A stretch of 64,000 nt of DNA from CAIZQW01 sp942493055 (GTDB lineage: Bacteria > Verrucomicrobiota > Kiritimatiellia > RFP12 > UBA1067). Location of the stretch: the NCBI GenBank assembly GCA_942493055.1, contig OW818680.1, positions 4,526,001-4,590,000 of the forward strand. Direction: 5' to 3'. Numbering within the stretch: the first letter of the stretch is position 1; every line of letters starts with the position of its first letter. The position numbers were made by a program, and so were the translations under genes. Of the stretch, positions 57,442 to 64,000 are shown piece after piece. The notes beneath the pieces were generated by a model. That model saw nothing but the letters and a program-made list of their open reading frames with translations, did no database searches and was not told where the DNA came from.

Positions 57442-60400
57442 CATTGATGAATCGATCGGCAATCAGAAAACCATGGGCGGTGTGATTGAGACGGACGAAA
57501 GCAGCATAGGGGACAACGCCACCATCGGACGGCAAGGGATCACGCTGGGACATGTTGACCAGTATGAACTCGTCCGTGAACTCGGTGGTGGCGGCTTCGG
57601 TGTGGTCTTCCTCGCACGGGATACGGTCTCAGGGATCGAAGTCGCTGTCAAGGGGTTGCCGCCCATTGTGAAGAACAATGAGGAGGAACTTGAGCAAATC
57701 CGTCGTAATTTCGCCTTGGTCTCAAAGCTGCACCATCCGAATATCGCGGCTGCGTTGGTGCTTCATCGTGCACGGGATGTTCATTACGAGCTTGAGCAGG
57801 TACGGCAGTCCCTGCGCGTGGTTTCCGGTGATACGCTGATGGTCATGACGTATGCCCCAGGGGTGACGCTCTCAAAGTGGCGCAAACAGTTTCCTGAAGG
57901 TCGTGTGCCTGTAAAGCAGGCTATTGATGTCTGCCAGCAAATTGCGTCAGCCATGGATTATGCCCATGGCGAGAAGGTCGTGCACCGGGATATTAAGCCG
58001 GCAAATGTCATGATTGAAACGCGCCGGAGGATGTCAGAGGCCGGGAAGGTGTCCTATGAAGAACTTCAGATGCGGCTTGCCGTGAAAGTGCTGGATTTCG
58101 GTTTGGCTGCCGAGATTCGTAGCAGCATGAATCGTGTGAGCCAGGCGACTGGCGATACGAGCGGAACGCGGCCTTACATGGCGCCGGAACAGTGGGCAGG
58201 AAAGAAGCAGGATGGGAGAACAGACCAGTATGCACTGGCAGTCCTTTTTTATGAATTGGTGAGCGGCGAGGTTCCCTTTGCAGGGGCGTTTGAGACGGGT
58301 GATCCGGTTGTAATGATGGCGGCTGTCGAACGAAACACTCCCGAGACGTTGCCCATGTTGTCGGCTGCGCAAAATGCAGCTCTGGCGCGCGCCTTGTCAA
58401 AGAATCCTGCCCAGCGCTATGAGTGCTGTTCCGCCTTCGCGGAGGCGTTGTCAGGGATGCAAGTGAGTGTGGAGCACTCTGTCAATGCGCTGGGAAAAAA
58501 TGGAGCGGAAATTATCAAGGCGGTGCAGACGTATAACAAGACGGTTTCCTGGGTGAGTCGTTTGCCGCTGCTAAGGTATCTCCAGATTGGACGAGAGTTG
58601 CTGGTGGACCTGCTTGCGGTCATCCCCCCTGTTTCACGTTTTGCTGATCGGGTTTTGGGAATGCTGGTAGCTCCGCGAGACACATGGAACTGGATTCGTT
58701 CAGAAAAAAAGAGTGCTTGGGAAATCTATCGAGGATACGCGTTGGCGCTTGTCGCGATCTCATTTCTGCCCTCCGTCTTCAATGCGATCCACTTGAGCAG
58801 ATATACTTCGGGGTATTGGACGTTGGGGAGCAGATTGTCTTGTGTCCTTTTGAGGTATGTGTTGACGCTGGTCGGTCTTTTTGTTGTGGCAAAGATAATC
58901 GATGGACTGGCAGCAAAATTAGATGCCCAAAAAAAGTGCGCTTTCAAGCTGGTTTTCTTCTCCTTGGTCCCCGTATTTCTTGCAATGTCGATTGTTGGCT
59001 TTGGAGGCTTTGCTTGGTTGTATTGGCTGGCCTGGGTAGATGCGCTTGTTCTGCTCTATTTTGGAATACGCGTGCTGATGGAATGCCCAAAAGGGAAAGC
59101 GTATGCCTATACAGCTGTAACCGTGGCGCTCTTGGTGGGGTTAAATAGTAGTGTGAGCCATATTGTCATGCGCTCTGAACAGGGACTTCTGAGAGGGGGC
59201 TTCTCTTCAATCTGGAATACAACGAAAGTTCGTCCAACGGGCGGTGGCGAGTTTACATCAACCACCCCGCCCTCGACTCCGCGTGACCCAGATGCCCCAC
59301 GTACACCCCAAAACCCTCAGTGGATGTTTATGCCAAGCAGGATCTATCCAGGAAGTGCTTTTCCGCCCATGAACCTCCCAAAGGATGTTTGGTTGCCTCC
59401 TACTGCCCAGTGCATATTCATCCAGCGTGAATTCCCTTCAAATAGCCCGACCAATACGCATGCTATCTTCGGATTGAGTTCGCAGTCGGAATTGAGTTCG
59501 TTTTGTGAGATGATGAAGACAAATGGCTGGAGAATCATCAGAATGGGAAGCCCAAACGGCCAGCAGTATGGCAGGATGGGGCCTCCTCACTTCTCCGCGT
59601 CATTTGCGAAGCCAAAGCGAATCACGACGCTTATGCAAAAGATGGATTTCAGTTTCGAATTGTTGGTTTACGGTCCTGAAGACGACGCCGGGGGTCTGGT
59701 TAAACCAGCGGACATTGCACTTGCGACCGTCAACGGCGAGCCGACTAAGCCATTCGATCCCGCTGCGGACAGGATTGAAAAGATGGATCCGGAAAGGGCG
59801 GAAGCCATTCGTCTCATGAAGAAAAAGATAAAGCAGCAGGCCGATGAGGCCGATCAACAACTCGCGGCGGAGGCCTTAAACAAAAGTAAACTTGAAAAAG
59901 AGAAGGAGCTGGAGGCAGAGCGGTTGAAGACTGAAGAAGAGGCTCGGAAAATGGCGGCTGCGGCTGCGGAGGCGGAGGATCTTCGCCTTGCAGAGGAAGA
60001 GCGTCAGAAGGCTGAGGCCCGGCGTCAAGCGGAAGCCGCACGTGCAACTCAGCTCACGAATGGACTGCTTCTGGCCAAGCAGATGGTCGATCAAGAGGAG
60101 TGGGCTGATCTTCTTGTCCAGGCAAATGCACTCCTGGAACTGGATCCTCAAAACGCAACCGCTAAGAAATATAAAGGGTGGGCGGAGGACTATCTAAATA
60201 TGCCGATCTTAAAATTGATTGCAATGGTGAACGGTAAAGAGGTCAATGCTCAAGTGAAGATTGATAATGAGGTAAGGCCTTCGCCTGTAAAGCTAATTAT
60301 GGAAAGAACACAATACAGTGTTGAATTGTCTTATGAAGAAGGTGATAAAAAATATGAAGCGAAAGAGTTCCTTGTCATGAGCCCTGATTGGAAAGGGGTT

Positions 60401-61228
60401 CGGCCCAAGACAATCACGTTAAGAGAGGTGAAGCCAGTGATTGCTGCCATTCCGGAGACTGTCAGTACCCCTCAGACGCCAGAGCGCCCTGCTTATCTAG
60501 CAGAAGATAAACAAGGGGCGCCTCCTTCGAAATCTGAGCTCCCTGCTCAGCCTGTAGAAGGACAAGAGTGGGTGTCTCCTTCAACCGGAATGGTTTTTGT
60601 ATGGGTAAAGGCGCTCAAGATATGGGTTGGCAAATATGAGGTGACGAACGCGGAATATCGGCGTAAAGTGCCGACGCATAGCAGTAAAAATAAAACAGGG
60701 TCTGATAATCGAGAGTATACCCTGAATGGTGATCGGCAGCCCGTCGTGTTTATACATTTCGGCGAAGCAGTGGCTTATGCAGAGTGGCTCTCTCAGGCGG
60801 ATGCGGGTAAACTTCAGCAGTTTCGGTATCGTCTGCCGACGATGACAGAATTCACAGACTGCATGCGATGCGGTGTTTTTTTAAGCACCTACCCGTGGGG
60901 TGAAACTTGGCCGCCTCCTGTTGGGCAGGCTGGCAATTATGATGACGAGAAAGTGATCGACTCCATTTTCATCGAAAACTATCGTGATGGCAAAGTTGTC
61001 ACCTGTGGGGTTGAGCAGAGCGGAAAAAATGCTTGGGGTTTGTTTGGCGTAGGAGGAAATGTTTGGGAATGCTGCAGCACGGATTCATCGCGTTCGGAGT
61101 TTGGTGGCTGGCGAGGGGGATCCTGGGCTGATGCCTCCGCTGGGTATATGAAGTGCGACTTCAAAAGCGGTGCCGCTTCCATGGTGCGTAATGAGGAAAG
61201 CGGCTTCCGCCTTGTATTGTCGCGTTAA
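57431..61228 (+). CDS. Ser/Thr kinase with Yip1-like membrane domain, PEGA and FGE domains
   Basis: 1265 residues from ATG 57431. N-terminus has the DESIGNQKTM motif. Kinase about 40-335: LGGGGFGVVFLA, VAVKGLPP, HRDIKPANVMI, LDFGLAAEI, GTRPYMAPEQW. Residues about 395-575 form a Yip1-like multi-helix region (LVAPRDTWNWIRSEKKSAWE, then helices such as YVLTLVGLFVVAKIIDGL). A ~110-residue domain follows (about 640-750; PPMNLPKDVWL, IQREFPSNSPTNT, CEMMKTNGWRI) that I do not know and that recurs in the next gene. Then a coiled coil (about 780-880), a TPR-like pair, a PEGA-like sandwich (LIAMVNGKEVNAQVKIDN) and an FGE/SUMF1-fold domain from about 1045 to the end (VFVWVKALKIWVGKYEVTN, GGNVWECC, SGFRLVLSR). 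Catalytic FGE cysteines are absent. Yip1 proteins in eukaryotes act in membrane trafficking, which fits the neighbouring ESCRT-like genes. Confidence 0.83.
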   Translation: MNTDIDESIGNQKTMGGVIETDESSIGDNATIGRQGITLGHVDQYELVRELGGGGFGVVFLARDTVSGIEVAVKGLPPIVKNNEEELEQIRRNFALVSKLHHPNIAAALVLHRARDVHYELEQVRQSLRVVSGDTLMVMTYAPGVTLSKWRKQFPEGRVPVKQAIDVCQQIASAMDYAHGEKVVHRDIKPANVMIETRRRMSEAGKVSYEELQMRLAVKVLDFGLAAEIRSSMNRVSQATGDTSGTRPYMAPEQWAGKKQDGRTDQYALAVLFYELVSGEVPFAGAFETGDPVVMMAAVERNTPETLPMLSAAQNAALARALSKNPAQRYECCSAFAEALSGMQVSVEHSVNALGKNGAEIIKAVQTYNKTVSWVSRLPLLRYLQIGRELLVDLLAVIPPVSRFADRVLGMLVAPRDTWNWIRSEKKSAWEIYRGYALALVAISFLPSVFNAIHLSRYTSGYWTLGSRLSCVLLRYVLTLVGLFVVAKIIDGLAAKLDAQKKCAFKLVFFSLVPVFLAMSIVGFGGFAWLYWLAWVDALVLLYFGIRVLMECPKGKAYAYTAVTVALLVGLNSSVSHIVMRSEQGLLRGGFSSIWNTTKVRPTGGGEFTSTTPPSTPRDPDAPRTPQNPQWMFMPSRIYPGSAFPPMNLPKDVWLPPTAQCIFIQREFPSNSPTNTHAIFGLSSQSELSSFCEMMKTNGWRIIRMGSPNGQQYGRMGPPHFSASFAKPKRITTLMQKMDFSFELLVYGPEDDAGGLVKPADIALATVNGEPTKPFDPAADRIEKMDPERAEAIRLMKKKIKQQADEADQQLAAEALNKSKLEKEKELEAERLKTEEEARKMAAAAAEAEDLRLAEEERQKAEARRQAEAARATQLTNGLLLAKQMVDQEEWADLLVQANALLELDPQNATAKKYKGWAEDYLNMPILKLIAMVNGKEVNAQVKIDNEVRPSPVKLIMERTQYSVELSYEEGDKKYEAKEFLVMSPDWKGVRPKTITLREVKPVIAAIPETVSTPQTPERPAYLAEDKQGAPPSKSELPAQPVEGQEWVSPSTGMVFVWVKALKIWVGKYEVTNAEYRRKVPTHSSKNKTGSDNREYTLNGDRQPVVFIHFGEAVAYAEWLSQADAGKLQQFRYRLPTMTEFTDCMRCGVFLSTYPWGETWPPPVGQAGNYDDEKVIDSIFIENYRDGKVVTCGVEQSGKNAWGLFGVGGNVWECCSTDSSRSEFGGWRGGSWADASAGYMKCDFKSGAASMVRNEESGFRLVLSR

Positions 61229-61252
61229 GGGTGACCGTGGTAGGTAACGACT

Positions 61253-64000
61253 ATGAATACTGACATTGATGATTCAATCGGCAATCAGAAAACCATGAGG
61301 CGTGTTTCTCCGACTGAGGAACCCAGCATGGGGGAGAGCGACACAACAGGCGGACAGGGGATCACGCTGGGCCATGTGGACCAGTATCAACTCGTCCGTG
61401 AATTGGGCGGCGGCGGCTTCGGCGTGGTCTATCTTGCGCGCGATACTGTTTCTGGCATCGATGTCGCTGTCAAGGGCTTGCCGCCGGTTGTGAAGAACAA
61501 CGCGGAGGAACTGGATCAAATCCGCCGGAATTTTGCCTTGGTCTCCAAGTTGCACCATCCGAACATCGCGGCCGCGCTGGTGCTCCATCCTGCACGGGAT
61601 GTCCATTATGAGCATGAGCAGGTGCGCCAGTCCCTGCGTGTGCTTCCCGATGATACGCTGATGGTCATGACGTATGCTCCGGGGGTGACGCTCTCAAAAT
61701 GGCGCAAGCAGTTTACCGAGGGTCGTGTGCCTGTCAATCTGGCCCTTGATATCTGCCGGCAGATCGCCTCGGCCTTGGATTATGCGCATGCTGAGAAGGT
61801 GGTGCACCGCGATATTAAGCCTGCCAATATTATGGTGGAGACGCGGGAGAAGGGGGCAGGGTTCGGGGTTCAGGGCTCAGGGGGCGGTGAACTGAGCTTG
61901 AAGGTGCTGGACTTTGGGCTGGCGGCGGAGATCCGCTCCAGCATGAACCGGGTCTCGCAGGAGAAGGGCGATACGTCAGGCACACGTCCCTATATGGCAC
62001 CCGAGCAATGGGCGGGCAAGAAGCAGGATGGCAAAACAGACCAGTATGCGCTGGCGGTGCTCTTCTACGAATTGGTGAGCGGGGAGGTCCCCTTCCTGGG
62101 TGCGTTTGAGACGGGGGACCCGATCATCATGATGACCGCAGTGGGACAGCGGGACCCGGATCCGCTCCCCATGTTGTCAGCGTTGCAAAATATGGCATTG
62201 ATGCGCGCCCTCTCCAAGAACCCGGCCCAGCGGTATGACTCCTGTCTGGATTTCTGGGAGGCGTTGTCAGGGATTCAGTTGAGTGTTGAGCACTCTGTGA
62301 AAGCGCTGGGAGAAAACGGGGAGAATATCGTCAAGGCGGTGCAGACGTTTAATAAGGCCGTCTCCTGGGTAGAACGCTTGCGCATTCCTCACTATCTGCA
62401 GGTCGGAAGGGAGTTCCTGGTGGATCTGCTGAGAGTCGTCCCACCGGTATCACGTTTTGTTGATCGCATCCTGGGCACTATTATTGAGCCGAAACAGTCA
62501 TGGATATCTGTGAAGGCGGAGCCGGGCACGATTTGGCAACTCTGCAAGCAATATGTTTTTGTGCTTGTGGCCGCCTCCTTGATCCCAGCCGTCGTCGATG
62601 CGTTTCATTCAAGCCGATATTCCTCTGGCTATTGGACGCTCAGTTCGATGCTGCTGCTCGTCCTAGGGCGGTATCTATTGACCCTTGGAGGACTCTATCT
62701 CGGCGCACGACTCATCAGTGAACTGGCTCCGAAATTCGGGGCGCCAAAGGTCAGGGAGAACGCCTTTAAACTGGTTGTTTTCGCGCTCACGCCTGTTTTT
62801 TTGAGTTCTATTATTGGTTCCATGATTTATTTTCATCTACCCTATTGGCTGGGCTGGGGCTATGCAGCGTTCCTGCTCTATTGGGGTGTCAAGGTGTTGA
62901 TGGACGCTGAGCAAAAAAAGGTATTCGCTTACGCCGCAGTTTCCTTTGCCCTCCTGGTCGCGCTTTACGGGAGTTTGGGCTATTTCTCCAGGCAGTCTGA
63001 ACGAAAACTTTCAGTTTGGACATACCAAGCCAGAAGAGCTTGGGATAATAAATCGATTGCCAGTAAAATTCCTCAAAGACAGCAGGTTGCTCAACGGACC
63101 ACGCCTCAACACCAGATGACTCAACGGACTCCACCGGTTCCACCAACACCTCTCCCCCCTGTTATTGATGATAATCAAGCGGATACCTATTTCGAGTCGA
63201 GCGATATCGATCCTGACTCTGCCATTCCGCCCATGAACCTGCCGAGTGATATTTGGCTTCATCCCAAGACGCTGTGTATGCTTATCCAGCGTGAATTCCC
63301 GTCAGGCAGTCCGACCAATACGCTTGTCGTCTTTGGATTGGACTCACAGGCCGAGTTGAATATGTTCTGCGAAAAGATGAAGGAGAATGGCTGGCGTATC
63401 ACCAAGATCGGCTATGCGAGCAAGCAGAACCGTGACTTGATCGCGAGTCAGGGAATATCGGCTTCATTTGCCAAAGCACGTAAGACGGCGACGCTTATAC
63501 AAAGAAGAGATTATAGTTTTGAACTGGTGGTCTGCGGACCTGAGGACGAGTCCGTCTCTCTTGATAAGCCGCTTGACCCTGTCCCTAAACCTGTCATGAT
63601 CGAGCCACCACAGAAGGTTTCGGAGCAGCCTATATCCAACGCGGTCAGTGATGAAGAGCGTCAGCAGAAGGTTGCAGAAGCCGCGCGCATCCTCATGATG
63701 CAACAACAGCAACAGGCGGCAGAGAAGGCCGCCAGCGAGAAGTTGGAAGCGCGACAGCAACAGGAGAATGCCCTGCGTCTTGCGGAGGAGAAAAGAAAGC
63801 AGGAGGCGTTGGACGCTGAAAAGAAACGAATCGAAGATGAGGCAAAAAAGGTAGCGGAAGAGCAGAAGCGCCTGGATGAAGAAAAGGCGAAGCTGGAAGA
63901 GGCCAAGCGCCTCGTTCAGGAGCAGAAGGAGAAGGAGGAACAGGCTGCCCTCGCAAAACAGGAGGAAGCGCTCCGAATAAAAAACAAACCAATGAACGAC
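61253..64000 (+). CDS. Ser/Thr kinase with Yip1-like domain, paralog of upstream gene, 3'-truncated by window edge
   Basis: 916 codons are open from ATG 61253 to the last base; the stop lies outside. The start is embedded in the same ACTATGAATACTGACATTGA context as the preceding gene, 24 bases after its stop. N-terminus MNTDIDDSIGNQKTM. Kinase about 40-330: LGGGGFGVVYLA, VAVKGLPPV, HRDIKPANIMV, LDFGLAAEI, YMAPEQW; between HRDIKPAN and DFG there is a repeat-encoded insert GAGFGVQGSGGGE. A Yip1-like helical region follows (about 395-570), then the unknown PPMNLPSDIW/IQREFPSGSPTNT domain (about 660-770) and a long Glu/Lys/Gln coiled coil that continues to the edge. By analogy, PEGA and FGE domains may follow. 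Confidence 0.85.
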   Translation, partial: MNTDIDDSIGNQKTMRRVSPTEEPSMGESDTTGGQGITLGHVDQYQLVRELGGGGFGVVYLARDTVSGIDVAVKGLPPVVKNNAEELDQIRRNFALVSKLHHPNIAAALVLHPARDVHYEHEQVRQSLRVLPDDTLMVMTYAPGVTLSKWRKQFTEGRVPVNLALDICRQIASALDYAHAEKVVHRDIKPANIMVETREKGAGFGVQGSGGGELSLKVLDFGLAAEIRSSMNRVSQEKGDTSGTRPYMAPEQWAGKKQDGKTDQYALAVLFYELVSGEVPFLGAFETGDPIIMMTAVGQRDPDPLPMLSALQNMALMRALSKNPAQRYDSCLDFWEALSGIQLSVEHSVKALGENGENIVKAVQTFNKAVSWVERLRIPHYLQVGREFLVDLLRVVPPVSRFVDRILGTIIEPKQSWISVKAEPGTIWQLCKQYVFVLVAASLIPAVVDAFHSSRYSSGYWTLSSMLLLVLGRYLLTLGGLYLGARLISELAPKFGAPKVRENAFKLVVFALTPVFLSSIIGSMIYFHLPYWLGWGYAAFLLYWGVKVLMDAEQKKVFAYAAVSFALLVALYGSLGYFSRQSERKLSVWTYQARRAWDNKSIASKIPQRQQVAQRTTPQHQMTQRTPPVPPTPLPPVIDDNQADTYFESSDIDPDSAIPPMNLPSDIWLHPKTLCMLIQREFPSGSPTNTLVVFGLDSQAELNMFCEKMKENGWRITKIGYASKQNRDLIASQGISASFAKARKTATLIQRRDYSFELVVCGPEDESVSLDKPLDPVPKPVMIEPPQKVSEQPISNAVSDEERQQKVAEAARILMMQQQQQAAEKAASEKLEARQQQENALRLAEEKRKQEALDAEKKRIEDEAKKVAEEQKRLDEEKAKLEEAKRLVQEQKEKEEQAALAKQEEALRIKNKPMND
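61853..61887 (+). repeat. Short tandem repeat inside kinase catalytic domain (GGGTTCAGGG family)
   Basis: GGCAGGGTTCGGGGTTCAGG and following units encode a Gly-rich insert in the loop between the catalytic HRD and DFG motifs. The paralog at 57431 has an unrelated insert of similar length at the same place. Confidence 0.7.

Noticed and set aside
1..64000. tRNA, rRNA, riboswitch or prophage genes
   Set aside because: None recognised by eye on either strand; absence is not proven without a covariance-model search.

Overview
The window looks like chromosome from an uncultured member of the PVC superphylum, most likely the Kiritimatiellota/Lentisphaerota side. The assignment rests on gene content only: many signal-peptide-bearing sulfatases and SGNH (sialate O-acetylesterase-like) esterases, DUF6288/PDZ and beta-helix proteins, GYF_2/zinc-ribbon proteins, a Verrucomicrobia-type pseudopilin tail, and very large Ser/Thr kinases carrying FGE-sulfatase (SUMF1-fold) domains. 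No rRNA or tRNA was recognised and no marker gene allows a firm placement.

Bases 1-36092 form a same-strand exoenzyme region for complex, sulfated and acylated glycans. It holds an FAD oxidoreductase (5' cut), a beta-helix protein, a duplicated beta-sandwich adhesin-like protein, three formylglycine-type sulfatases (CTPSR, CSPSR, CAPSR), two small alpha/beta-hydrolase esterases, four SGNH esterases, two paralogous transglutaminase-like proteins, a TIM-barrel protein, a gingipain-type (C25) peptidase and a DUF6288 protein. It is interrupted by two AAA/DUF4143 ATPases that share an upstream palindromic motif, a broken secretin gene and IS-end-like repeats. Nearly every larger intergenic gap carries mosaic, nested-palindrome repeats or short heptad-like tandem repeats.

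Bases 36093-37946 hold a single leftward gene, a TIR-like domain fused to a RipA/8xMP-type membrane module, which is a candidate immune effector.

Bases 37947-64000 are a second, rightward block for membrane-associated signalling. Two zinc-ribbon/GYF_2 proteins (one ending in a pseudopilin) and a small GspF-N-like membrane protein precede two Ser/Thr kinases; the second kinase carries two FGE domains and a TonB/TolA C-terminal domain. After a 361-base gap with a promoter candidate come an HTH/zinc protein, a zinc-ribbon SPFH (band 7) protein, a zinc-ribbon FHA protein, a Snf7-like (ESCRT-III fold) protein, an MIT-like + Vps4-type AAA ATPase, and three more kinases, two of them with Yip1-like membrane domains. 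The last kinase runs off the window.

The most notable proposal is that 48904-54502 encodes a bacterial ESCRT-III/Vps4-like membrane-remodelling module wired to Ser/Thr kinase and FHA phospho-signalling. A second theme is that the short tandem repeats that litter the intergenic DNA also sit inside coding sequences, exactly in interdomain linkers of the kinases and of the Vps4-like ATPase. All family calls come from reading motifs by eye; no database search was run.
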